Positions 7,830 through 15,036 of a DNA stretch of 21,470 bases are shown here, piece after piece. Numbering within the stretch: position 1 is the stretch's first letter; each line of letters begins with the position of its first letter. Source of the DNA: JBBRMW01 sp038239365. Its GTDB lineage: Bacteria; Chloroflexota; Anaerolineae; Aggregatilineales; UBA2796. The stretch covers positions 1 through 21,470 of the forward strand of contig JBBSEU010000069.1 in NCBI GenBank assembly GCA_038239365.1, given 5' to 3'. The notes below the pieces were generated by a model. The model saw only the letters and a program-made list of their open reading frames with translations, was not told where the DNA came from and did not search any database. A program made the position numbers and the translations under genes.

Positions 7830-8600
7830 TCAGCCTACTTGCTTTGCCCCTGTCATAATGGCTACCGCATCCGACATGGTGTACTGATCTGGTCTAATCA
7901 CGGCAATCCGTTTGCCAAGCCGCTGGATATGAATACGATCCGCCAGCTCAAAGACATGCGGCATATTATGACTGATCAGAATGATCGGCAAGCCACGATC
8001 CCGGATTTTTCGGATCAGGTCGATAACCATGCCCGATTCCTTGACGCCAAGTGCTGCCATTGGCTCATCCATGATGACCACTTTGCTGGCAAAAGCGGCA
8101 CTGCGCGCGACTGCAACGCCTTGCGCCTGCCCGCCGGAAAGCGTTTCAACAGGCTGCGTCATCGACGGGATGCGGAACTTCAAGTCCTGCATATAGCCCT
8201 GGGCTTGCTCCAGCATCTTTTTTTTGTCCAGCATTCGCAATACCAGCCCCGGCAAACCAGGGCGACGCAGTTCACGACCAAGAAACAAATTTTCAACAAT
8301 GGTCAAGGCAGGCGCGACGGCCAGGTTCTGATAGACCGTTTCAATACCCACGCGACGGGCATCAATCGGGCTAGTGAAATGAACCTGCTTGCCATTTAGG
8401 AAAAGTTCGCCTTTATCGGGTATCACGGCTCCCGAAAGAATCTTGATGAGCGTTGATTTACCCGCCCCATTGTCCCCGATGACAGCCAGTACTTCACCGG
8501 CGTAAACTTCAAAATCCGTATTATCTACCGCTGTGATATGGCCGTAGTGTTTGACTAACCCCCTGGCTTCCAGAACCGGGACTCGTATTTCCGTACTCAT
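7830..8600 (-). CDS. Sugar ABC transporter ATP-binding protein (FrcA-like, single domain)
   Basis: Cytoplasmic ATPase that powers uptake of a monosaccharide through the permease encoded just upstream. At 256 aa it has one ATPase domain, like FrcA, rather than the two of RbsA/XylG. Visible motifs are Walker A GDNGAGKST (42-50), Q-loop Gln91, signature LSGGQ (154-158), Walker B VVIMDE with Glu179, and switch His211 in ISHN. Between signature Gln158 and the Walker B it reads AQGVAVAR where many relatives have RQ-VAIAR, so the helix after the signature differs slightly. Shine-Dalgarno AAAGGA is 8 bases before the ATG. The gap to the permease stop is 5 bases, typical of one operon. Substrate cannot be read from this subunit. 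Confidence 0.92.
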   Translation of the reverse strand: MSTEIRVPVLEARGLVKHYGHITAVDNTDFEVYAGEVLAVIGDNGAGKSTLIKILSGAVIPDKGELFLNGKQVHFTSPIDARRVGIETVYQNLAVAPALTIVENLFLGRELRRPGLPGLVLRMLDKKKMLEQAQGYMQDLKFRIPSMTQPVETLSGGQAQGVAVARSAAFASKVVIMDEPMAALGVKESGMVIDLIRKIRDRGLPIILISHNMPHVFELADRIHIQRLGKRIAVIRPDQYTMSDAVAIMTGAKQVG

Positions 8601-8605
8601 TACGC

Positions 8606-9586
8606 TTATCCTTTCCCTCGTTGTGAAAGCTGATCAAAGGAAACAGCCAGAATGACCAGAATACCCGTTATCAACACCTGAAAAATGGACGGGACACCCA
8701 TCAGTTGCAAGCCATTGCGGAAGACGCCCACAATCAGCGAACCCACCAACGTTCCCAGCACGTTACCACGTCCACCTAACAAACTGGTGCCGCCTAACAC
8801 AACGGCGGTAATGCTGTCCAGGTTTGCGGTTTGCCCTGCCTGCGGATCGCCGACTCCGGTGCGTGCCACCAACAAAAGCCCGGCCATCCCGTAGAATAAA
8901 CCCGCCAGTGTATAGACGGTGATCAACAAGCGGGTGGTTGAGATACCACTCAGGCGTGTGGCTTCGGGGTTGTTGCCAATCGCATAAACATGCCGTCCAA
9001 AAGGTGTTTCGCGTAAAACAAACCAAACCAGTAGAAATAAAAATAACATCAGGATAGTGGCATAAGTGATGGCTGTGCCGCCAATTTTAAAGGTATTTCC
9101 AAAGAAGGTTTGCTCGGTGGGAGCTACCACCGTTTCAGTGGTGTAAATGAGCGTCAGCGCGAAGGCAACGTTGAGTGTGCCCAGTGTGACAATAAAGGGC
9201 GGAAGTCGCAGCCGTGTGACCAACAGACCGTTCAAAAAGCCAAAACCGCCGGTCACCAAAAATCCAATAAAAACGGCCAGATAGGGATTGAGGCCATTTT
9301 TAACGGCAATATTGACCATGATCACGGAGCCGAGTGTCATCACCGCGCCATTCGAGAGGTCGATCCCGGCGGTCAAAATGACCAGCGTTTGACCAATCGC
9401 CAGAACCGCTATCCAGCCCGACTGCTGAAAAATCAGGGAAAAATTACCGCCTGTTAGAAATCGTTCGGTTCGGGTTGCAAAAAAAGCACAGGCGATTAAC
9501 AGCGCCAGGAATGGCCCAATCGTTGGGGTGAGCAAAATCTGGCGAAGCTGAGTGAAAAAAGAGACTTGTTCATTATTTTCGTTCAC
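8606..9586 (-). CDS. Sugar ABC transporter permease (FrcC/RbsC-like)
   Basis: Membrane channel subunit of a CUT2-type sugar importer, probably a homodimer. It is hydrophobic throughout with roughly eight to ten membrane segments. It carries family motifs such as AGIDLSNGAVMTLGS, GFLNGLLVTRLRLPPFIVTLG, YAIGNNPEATRLSGI and the late cytoplasmic loop AVVLGGTSLLGGRGNVLGT. The frame can be read from a TTG at 9598, but that TTG overlaps the Shine-Dalgarno (GAGGAAA); GTG at 9586, 6 bases after it, is the better start and gives 326 aa. It lies between the binding-protein gene (hairpin in the gap) and the ATPase gene (5-base gap). Confidence 0.92.
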   Translation of the reverse strand: MNENNEQVSFFTQLRQILLTPTIGPFLALLIACAFFATRTERFLTGGNFSLIFQQSGWIAVLAIGQTLVILTAGIDLSNGAVMTLGSVIMVNIAVKNGLNPYLAVFIGFLVTGGFGFLNGLLVTRLRLPPFIVTLGTLNVAFALTLIYTTETVVAPTEQTFFGNTFKIGGTAITYATILMLFLFLLVWFVLRETPFGRHVYAIGNNPEATRLSGISTTRLLITVYTLAGLFYGMAGLLLVARTGVGDPQAGQTANLDSITAVVLGGTSLLGGRGNVLGTLVGSLIVGVFRNGLQLMGVPSIFQVLITGILVILAVSFDQLSQRGKG

Positions 9587-9602
9587 AATTTTCCTCAAAA
9601 GA

Positions 9603-9637
9603 AAGGATGGTACAAGTCAATCGCTCGTACCATCCTT
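9603..9637 (-). terminator. Hairpin between binding-protein and permease genes
   Basis: An 11-bp perfect stem, AAGGATGGTAC (9637-9627 on the minus strand) with GTACCATCCTT (9613-9603), has a 13-base loop and is followed by TCTTTTGAGG. In binding-protein-first operons such a hairpin usually acts as a partial terminator or as a 3' stabiliser, giving more binding protein than permease. The permease Shine-Dalgarno begins 5 bases after the stem. Confidence 0.65.
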
Positions 9638-9672
9638 GCACACTAACTAAACTATCGCAAATCCCAGATGGC

Positions 9673-10794
9673 TTACTTCGCGGCTGTGGCAGCCATTGTT
9701 GCGGCCATAGTAGCCGACATCGTGGCCGCAGCCGGTGGCTTGATACCTGCCGCTGCATCGGCCTTCGTCGCGGCGTCCAGTTCACCAGCGGTTGGCGTGC
9801 CCCAACAGCTTTGAACACCGAATACACCACCCTGGCTCTCGATGCCCGCCATCGGCTTTTCGGTGAGGAGGGTTACGCCTGTATCCGTGTAACCAGTGGG
9901 CTTAGTGCCATCTTTGGCAAATTTTACGACAGCGGCGACACCTAAAGCGGCCATCTTCAGCGGATACTGCTGTGAAGTTGCCGCAATCTTGCCGGAGATC
10001 ACGTATTCAACGCCGGGAGTGCAGCCACCATCAACGGCGACGATCATAACGCCATTCGCCTTACCTGCTTTATCAAGTGCCGTATAAGCACCCGCAGCGG
10101 CGGGTTCGTTAATGGCATAAACCAGGTTAATATCCGGGTTTTTGCTCAGGCAGTTTTCCATCACGGTCTGACCTTTAGCCTGATCGCCTTCGCTATCGCC
10201 ACTGCAAACGATGGACGGATCGCCTTCCTTGATGCCAAAACCCTCAAGGAAACCATCGTGACGAAGCTGACCAACGGTGATGCCTGGAAGCAAGTCGAGT
10301 GTGGCGATTTTCGCGGCTTTAGAACCAAAAGCGGCTTTTGCATACTGGCCGATCAACAAACCAGCCTTCTTGTTATCAGTGGCAAACAACGCGTCCGTTG
10401 CATCCTGCGGATCGGTTGGGGTATCGAGCGCGATCACCAGCACCCCGGCGTCGCGGGCTTTCTTGATGGATGGGACAATGGCCTTTGTGCTGGCAGGCGT
10501 GATCAAGATGCCCTTGACACCCGCGCTGACCATGTTTTCGATGGCCGTTACCTGGCTGTCATTGTCCGAGTCGAATTTGCCAGAAGCGGTTAGCAGCTTT
10601 ACGCCTGCCTTATCGGCTTCGGCCTGAGCGCCTTCCCTCATTTTTACAAAGAAGGGATTGGTTTCTGTTTTGGTGATGAGACCGATCTGAATTTGCGCTT
10701 GTGCATTGATGCTGTGCTTATACCCAAAACTTGATAAAGTACCCAAAATAACGATTGCGACCAGCGCAACCTTCCGCATGTGAGTTGAGAACAT
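9673..10794 (-). CDS. Sugar ABC transporter substrate-binding protein (CUT2 family)
   Basis: Extracytoplasmic receptor that binds a monosaccharide and delivers it to the permease. A signal peptide covers about residues 1-33 (cleavage near NAQA-QIQ) and has no lipobox Cys. The mature part is a periplasmic-binding-protein type I fold (IGLITKTETNPFFVKM, ITPASTKAIVPSI, ALDTPTDP, YAINEPAAAGAY, AVDGGCTPG), closest in feel to FrcB-like proteins. The end is unusual: about 25 residues of Ala/Thr/Met repeats (ATMSATMAATMAATAAK). GGAG sits 7 bases before the ATG, supporting this start; a second ATG is five codons in. It is the first gene of the operon, behind a strong promoter with a LacI-type operator. 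The sugar is not identified. Confidence 0.92.
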   Translation of the reverse strand: MFSTHMRKVALVAIVILGTLSSFGYKHSINAQAQIQIGLITKTETNPFFVKMREGAQAEADKAGVKLLTASGKFDSDNDSQVTAIENMVSAGVKGILITPASTKAIVPSIKKARDAGVLVIALDTPTDPQDATDALFATDNKKAGLLIGQYAKAAFGSKAAKIATLDLLPGITVGQLRHDGFLEGFGIKEGDPSIVCSGDSEGDQAKGQTVMENCLSKNPDINLVYAINEPAAAGAYTALDKAGKANGVMIVAVDGGCTPGVEYVISGKIAATSQQYPLKMAALGVAAVVKFAKDGTKPTGYTDTGVTLLTEKPMAGIESQGGVFGVQSCWGTPTAGELDAATKADAAAGIKPPAAATMSATMAATMAATAAK

Positions 10795-10902
10795 GTTTTC
10801 GCTCCGTGCAATAAGTAACCTGAGAATGAGAGTAATCTAGGACACGCCAAACAAACTCTGCTTTGTGTGTTTCTCCTTTCCTGAATTTGAAGCGCAAAAA
10901 CG

Positions 10903-10920
10903 ATTGTAAACGATTACAAT
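10903..10920. promoter_or_regulatory. LacI-family operator
   Basis: ATTGTAA-ACGA-TTACAAT is an 18-base palindrome with perfect 7-bp arms and a central CG, the pattern bound by LacI/CcpA/RbsR-type regulators (TGTAA..CG..TTACA). It covers the -10 of the ABC operon and lies about 70 bases before the divergent LacI-family gene, so that gene's product is the likely ligand and would repress by blocking RNA polymerase. Confidence 0.75.
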
Positions 10921-10931
10921 TGGCTTGTCAA
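10903..10931 (-). promoter_or_regulatory. Promoter of the sugar ABC operon
   Basis: On the minus strand a perfect TTGACA (10931-10926) and TACAAT (10908-10903, 5 of 6) are separated by exactly 17 bases. The transcript would start near 10896 and carry a leader of about 100 bases before the binding-protein gene. The -10 box is contained in the LacI-type palindrome. Confidence 0.8.
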
Positions 10932-10990
10932 TCAAAAATGAGTTGGCATTTTCACAATCATCGATCTGGTGGACGTAAAGGTTCCAAGTT

Positions 10991-12001
10991 ATGACAGGCA
11001 TCAAAGATGTCGCCAAACACGCTGGCGTTTCAGTGGCAACCGTATCGCGCGTTTTGTCAAACAGGCCACATGTTCGTCCTGAAGTCCGCACGCATGTGTT
11101 AAAAGTTGCGGGTGAACTGGGGTATCGCCCGAATCGAACCGCCAGGAGCCTGCGTAAACAGGGAGCCGGGATCATCGGCGTCCTGGTTTCGGACATCCGC
11201 AACCCTTTTTTCGTGGAGATCGCGCGTGCCATCGAGGATGTGGCGCATCGCCATGAGACCAGCGTATTTCTGTGTAATACAGATGAAAATGCTCAAAAAG
11301 AGCAAACTTATCTGTGGACTTTAATTGATGAAATGGTGGCTGGTATCATTCTGGTGCCGACGCAGGAACACATCGAAAAGTTCGATTTTCTCCTGGAAAG
11401 TGCGATACCCATCGTCACCATAGATCGTCGTATCCAGGGTGCGGCGGTAGATAACGTTCTCATTGATAATGTGCAATCGGCCTATGAGTTGACCTCACAC
11501 CTGATCGAACAAGGCTATGAAAATATTGGGGCTGTGATTGGGCTGGAACACAGCACCACCGGGCAGGATCGTTTGCAAGGCTTCAAATTGGCGCTGGCTG
11601 ATCATCATCTGTCATTCAATCCCGATTTCGTGGTGTGCATCGACCCGACAGAGCGCGCCAGTGAGCCAATTGTCAGTCAATGGCTTGCTTCTGAAAATCG
11701 ACCCCAGGCCATTTTTGGTGGAAACAGCCTGATGACGATGGGCGCTATCAACGCCGTCCACAAAGCCAGGCTCTCTATCCCGGACGATATTGCGATAGCC
11801 AGTTTCGATGATACGATTTGGATGCCCCACCTTGGCACTGGTATCACCGTGATCAGCCAACCTGTCTATGAGATGGGGCGCATCGCGGCGGAACTGCTAT
11901 TTGAACGGCAGGTAGACGCCTTGCGTGCACCATCTGAGATAGTTCTCAAAGGCACATTAATAGCGCGCGGATCAACTGCTCGTCCTCATCAGACGGGCTG
12001 A
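10991..12001 (+). CDS. LacI-family transcriptional regulator
   Basis: Dimeric DNA-binding repressor that probably senses the sugar, or a derivative, imported by the divergent ABC transporter. The N-terminal helix-turn-helix is classical (IKDVAKHAGVSVATVSRVLS, residues 4-23), followed by the hinge region (YRPNRTARSLRKQ, with the minor-groove Leu). The C-terminal ligand domain spans about residues 60-330 and shows the usual landmarks: IGVLVSDIRNPFF, ITIDRRIQG-like, YENIGAV, RLQGFKLAL, IASFDDTIW and the end RGSTA. Length (336 aa) is normal. AAAGG lies 9 bases before the ATG. The operator at 10903-10920 between the two divergent units is its expected target. The effector cannot be read from sequence. 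Confidence 0.93.
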   Translation: MTGIKDVAKHAGVSVATVSRVLSNRPHVRPEVRTHVLKVAGELGYRPNRTARSLRKQGAGIIGVLVSDIRNPFFVEIARAIEDVAHRHETSVFLCNTDENAQKEQTYLWTLIDEMVAGIILVPTQEHIEKFDFLLESAIPIVTIDRRIQGAAVDNVLIDNVQSAYELTSHLIEQGYENIGAVIGLEHSTTGQDRLQGFKLALADHHLSFNPDFVVCIDPTERASEPIVSQWLASENRPQAIFGGNSLMTMGAINAVHKARLSIPDDIAIASFDDTIWMPHLGTGITVISQPVYEMGRIAAELLFERQVDALRAPSEIVLKGTLIARGSTARPHQTG

Positions 12002-12026
12002 GCAGATCGGATACGAATAGAGAGCC

Positions 12027-12078
12027 ATCTTTCCAAAATCTTTACGCAATTTCAGGCTGATTTGACACTATCTTTACG
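12027..12078 (+). promoter_or_regulatory. ATCTTT direct repeats upstream of the Usp-like gene, possible KdpE-like sites
   Basis: ATCTTT occurs at 12027, 12038 and 12070; the last two extend to ATCTTTACG. Spacings are 11 and 32 bases, about one and three helical turns, as expected for OmpR/PhoB-family regulators, which bind 11-bp direct repeats. A perfect TTGACA (12062-12067) overlaps the cluster, but no good -10 follows at 17-18 bases. The related ATCTTTACA upstream of the transporter (14906) suggests a shared regulator. Confidence 0.35.
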
Positions 12079-12130
12079 TGCTGTGTCATAGACTTGATGT
12101 TCATTCCGCCCCGCTGATGGACAATCTACT

Positions 12131-12589
12131 GTGAACAAACAACCCGTGATGGTTCAAATTGCCGATTATCAATGGACGCTCCAGACACTGCATCTGGCCT
12201 GCACATTGGCCTGTCAACTGGATGCGGAGATCGCCCTGTTAAAGCTGCAACCCGTTCAGCACTTGGGCTGGCTCGGCAGCGATTTCGGGCAACAGACGCT
12301 TACCTCACAAGCAAGTAAAGAGATTTCCAGCTATCAGGAAATGGCAGAAGATTATGGCGTAGCGATGCACCTGACAATTTTTCAGTATGCTATATTGCCG
12401 GACGCAATCTCCGACGCCGCTACGCATGTGAACGCCCAGGTTGTGTTTGCGAAACCACCAGCTAACCCACTTCTGTTTTGGGAGCAGGTTGATTTCTGGT
12501 TTTTACGTCGCCGTCTCAAGCAGCACAACCGTCAGCTATACACGACAGGCAACCTCGTGGCACGATTGCCAATGGCGTCGACGGGCTAG
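12131..12589 (+). CDS. Universal stress protein (Usp)-like protein
   Basis: A small soluble protein (152 aa) with the outline of a Usp/adenine-nucleotide alpha hydrolase fold. A first strand (VMVQIA) is followed by a helix rich in Ala/Leu (TLHLACTLACQLDAEIALL), a variable middle, then a strand-helix pair (LPDAISDAATHVNAQVVFAKP). The end is basic and aromatic (FWFLRRRLKQH). I see no clear ATP-binding G-2x-G-9x-G signature, so it may not bind nucleotide. Full-length KdpD kinases carry a Usp domain in the sensor half; the neighbouring kinase lacks it, so this may be the detached counterpart (inference). GTG start with a weak ribosome-binding site; ATG 12149 is another possible start. It converges on the response-regulator gene with a 17-base gap. 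Confidence 0.6.
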   Translation: MNKQPVMVQIADYQWTLQTLHLACTLACQLDAEIALLKLQPVQHLGWLGSDFGQQTLTSQASKEISSYQEMAEDYGVAMHLTIFQYAILPDAISDAATHVNAQVVFAKPPANPLLFWEQVDFWFLRRRLKQHNRQLYTTGNLVARLPMASTG

Positions 12590-12606
12590 CCTCGGCTCGT
12601 TTTCAA

Positions 12607-13326
12607 CTATTCAACTTTGAAGCGATAGCCAATACCCGGTTCAGTGATAATGTAGCGTGGCCGTGTCGGATCGGTCTCCAGTTTACGCCGCAATTGACCC
12701 ATGTAGACACGCACGTAATGGCTCTCCGTTGTGTAGGTGGGTCCCCAGGCTTCTTTCAGAAGTTGGCGACCCGTCACCACTTTGCCAGCATAACGAACCA
12801 GGATCGTGAGCAGTTTATATTCAATCGGAGTCAGGTGTATCTCATTGTTTTTGAGGAAGACCTGCCGATGTGCCAGGTCGACTCGCAAATCGCCAGCCGT
12901 AAATACCGGTTCCTCAACATCTGGGGCAGCAAGCCGCGAATGACGAAGGGCGACTCTCAAACGTGCCAGCAGTTCGCCCGTGCTAAACGGTTTGGTGAGA
13001 TAATCATCGGCACCGGCGTCCAGTGCCGCGATTTTGTCCTGTTCCTGATCTCTGACCGATAAAACAATAATCGTGGTTGAAGTCCACTCACGCAGTTGTT
13101 GGGTCACCTCAAGGCCATCCAAGTCTGGCAAACCCAGATCGAGAATGATGAGATCGGGATGTTGTGAGCCGACCTGTCGAAGGCCGTCCTGGGCATTCGT
13201 CGCTTCGAGCAGGCGGTAGCCATGACTGGTCAGTGTGGCGCGCAAAAAGCGCCGTATCTGTGGATCATCCTCGATCAGCAGGATCAAAGAGTTGATTTGC
13301 TCTGTCGAAGGTGGCAGTTCAGTCAT
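12607..13326 (-). CDS. KdpE-like OmpR-family response regulator
   Basis: Cytoplasmic regulator that accepts phosphate from the kinase encoded just upstream and binds DNA through a winged helix. The receiver domain (about 13-125) has the acidic pair Asp20/Asp21, phospho-acceptor Asp63 in ILDLGLPDLDG, Ser90 in VLSVRD and Lys112 in LTKPF. The DNA-binding domain (about 143-237) shows LTPIEYKLLTILVRYAGKVV, QLLKEAWG, HYVRVYMGQLRRKLE and the KdpE-like ending (PRYIITEPGIGYRF). Length (239 aa) is typical. Its ATG overlaps the kinase stop by 8 bases (ATGACTGA), so translation is coupled. ATCTTTAC direct repeats upstream of two neighbouring genes are plausible targets. No kdpFABC genes are in the window. 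Confidence 0.93.
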   Translation of the reverse strand: MTELPPSTEQINSLILLIEDDPQIRRFLRATLTSHGYRLLEATNAQDGLRQVGSQHPDLIILDLGLPDLDGLEVTQQLREWTSTTIIVLSVRDQEQDKIAALDAGADDYLTKPFSTGELLARLRVALRHSRLAAPDVEEPVFTAGDLRVDLAHRQVFLKNNEIHLTPIEYKLLTILVRYAGKVVTGRQLLKEAWGPTYTTESHYVRVYMGQLRRKLETDPTRPRYIITEPGIGYRFKVE

Positions 13327-14824
13327 TAGTTACCTCAGTTTCCAACGGCAGTGCAAAGCGAAAGACAGCGCCGCCACCCTCCCGATTTTCCGCCGACATG
13401 CGCCCCCCATGTGCCTTGACGATGCCGGCGGATATGGCTAGCCCCAGCCCGATCCCGCTGGCCGCTGCTGGCCGCGCCCGATAGAACTTATCAAAGACGC
13501 GCTGTTCATCGCCAACGGGCAACCCTGACCCGCGATCCGCGACTTCAACAATAATTTCGCCTACGCCCATTTTGGCCGACAAGGTGATCGGGCTATATGG
13601 CGCTGAGTATTTTGCCGCATTTTCCAGTAAATTGACCAATACCTGCTCAATCAGCACACCATCCAGCGCGATAGGCGGCAAGTCTAACGGAATATCAGTG
13701 GTGAGAACGTGGTCATCCAACCGTCGGTTCAGATAGCTTAGCGTCGTGCCAACCACTTCTTCAAGCGGCTGCCATTCTTTATGAACGTGAACCCCGCCCG
13801 ATTCGAGGCGCGTCATTTCGAGCAAATTGCCCACCAACCGATTCAGGCGTTCGGCTTCCTCGTAAGCGACTTCAGCCAATTCGCGTCGATTTTGTGAATC
13901 AAGCGCACCTTCGTTATCGAGCAAACTGCTGACTGCGCCCGTGATAGCCGCCAATGGTGTTCGTAGATCGTGTGAAACAGAACTTAACAGCAAGTTTCGC
14001 AGGCGTTCGGTTTCAATATCGACCTGCGCGTGTTCAGCCGCTTCGCTCAGGCGGGTTCGTTCAAGTGCCAGCGCCATCTGATTCGCAAATGTTTCCAATA
14101 GATTGAGCTGCCCTGCTGATAAAAGTCGATCTGGCTGTGCTGGATAAATGCCTAAAACGCCCGTCACACCTTGCGGCGTGCTGAGCGGTACGAACAAGCC
14201 AGCACTGTGTGAAAACTTCTTCTTTCCCAGGCCAGCCGCCTGTCCATTGCTGTAGACCCAGCGTGCAATCGTTTCCTCGTCCTGCTGTCTGTCCCAAAGA
14301 TCAGCGACCCGATTCACCAGTTGTCCACTCGCAGCGGGCAGCAGCACCGCAACCCGGCTGGCAAACACCTCGCCGATATAGCGGGCAGCCGTCGCCAACA
14401 TCTTTTCGGTCTCATGTTCATTGGCAAACACACGACTCATGGCATACAGACTCGCCGTGCGCTGCTCACGTTCGGTAGCCGCGTCGGCCTGCTGCTGAAG
14501 GCGCGCCGTCAATGTGCTGATCGTGATCGCAACCAGGAGCATGGCAATAAACGTGACTAAATATTGAGAATCGGCAACGGCCAGCGTCAGATAGGGCGGC
14601 ACATATAAAAAGTCGAGTACTGCAACGCTGAGGAACGAGGCCATAATCGACGGGCCGCGACCACAGCGCGCGGCCACGAGGACAACTCCCAGAAGATACA
14701 CCATAATCAGCGTGGCGGGCGTTGAGTCGCGGGAAATGAACTCCGCTATCAGCGTGCAGCCAATCACGATCAGTATGGCTTGTCCGTACTTCCAGCCGCG
14801 TTGTACGCTTGGAGTAATCACCAC
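13319..14824 (-). CDS. KdpD-like sensor histidine kinase lacking the KdpD and Usp domains
   Basis: Membrane histidine kinase, 501 aa. Order: four hydrophobic segments in a DUF4118-type region (about 14-105), a short coiled linker, a GAF domain (about 125-260), a HisKA domain with phospho-acceptor His285 in SSVSHDLRTPLAAI, and an ATPase domain with N-box QVLVNLLENAAKYS, G1 VADRGSGLP and G2 GIGLGLAISAGI. This is the C-terminal half of KdpD; the cytoplasmic N-terminal KdpD domain (Walker A/B) and the Usp domain are absent, and a separate Usp-like gene lies nearby. Truncated KdpD-like kinases of this form are common outside enteric bacteria. Starts at a double GTG. It overlaps the response-regulator gene by 8 bases. 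K+ or ionic signal sensing is inferred from family and neighbours. Confidence 0.92.
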   Translation of the reverse strand: MVITPSVQRGWKYGQAILIVIGCTLIAEFISRDSTPATLIMVYLLGVVLVAARCGRGPSIMASFLSVAVLDFLYVPPYLTLAVADSQYLVTFIAMLLVAITISTLTARLQQQADAATEREQRTASLYAMSRVFANEHETEKMLATAARYIGEVFASRVAVLLPAASGQLVNRVADLWDRQQDEETIARWVYSNGQAAGLGKKKFSHSAGLFVPLSTPQGVTGVLGIYPAQPDRLLSAGQLNLLETFANQMALALERTRLSEAAEHAQVDIETERLRNLLLSSVSHDLRTPLAAITGAVSSLLDNEGALDSQNRRELAEVAYEEAERLNRLVGNLLEMTRLESGGVHVHKEWQPLEEVVGTTLSYLNRRLDDHVLTTDIPLDLPPIALDGVLIEQVLVNLLENAAKYSAPYSPITLSAKMGVGEIIVEVADRGSGLPVGDEQRVFDKFYRARPAAASGIGLGLAISAGIVKAHGGRMSAENREGGGAVFRFALPLETEVTND

Positions 14825-14905
14825 GTCACTGCGCTATCCTGCATGTGAAAAGCATATCATCAATTTTACGACCTCTGAGTGGCAATTCATTCTCATTCAC
14901 AAACC

Positions 14906-14927
14906 ATCTTTACACTTTCTTGATAAC
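14906..14927 (+). promoter_or_regulatory. Possible KdpE-like site upstream of the transporter
   Basis: ATCTTTACACT (14906-14916) followed directly by TTCTTGATAAC (14917-14927) forms an imperfect 11-bp direct repeat. It resembles both the ATCTTTACG repeats at 12038 and 12070 and the T-rich TTTACA pattern of the E. coli KdpE site. It lies in the 212-base gap between the divergent kinase and transporter genes, so it could act on either. Confidence 0.3.
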
Positions 14928-15015
14928 TCAAGCCGTTATTTTGATGTTTCCTTTAGCTCACCTGGATTTACAAATTACAGGTTGAGTGAGATGTCAAACT
15001 GATCTGTACCTAACT

Positions 15016-15034
15016 GGGGATAGGAAATATCCTT
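15016..15034 (+). promoter_or_regulatory. Hairpin with the transporter Shine-Dalgarno in its loop
   Basis: GGATA (15018-15022) and TATCC (15028-15032) pair around the loop GGAAA, with two possible extra G-U pairs (G16, G17 with T33, T34). The loop with the preceding A gives AGGAAA, the best Shine-Dalgarno for the ATG at 15037. Translation could be modulated by this stem. I saw no ydaO-type c-di-AMP riboswitch in the leader. Confidence 0.3.
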
Positions 15035-15036
15035 TT

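Noticed and set aside
10837..11232. 131-aa minus-strand open frame over the LacI-family gene and the divergent promoter region
   Set aside because: It runs antisense through the helix-turn-helix region and across the operator; no family resemblance.
14825..15036. ydaO-type c-di-AMP riboswitch before the KimA-like gene
   Set aside because: Looked for because Bacillus kimA has one; the leader lacks the conserved blocks and is short.
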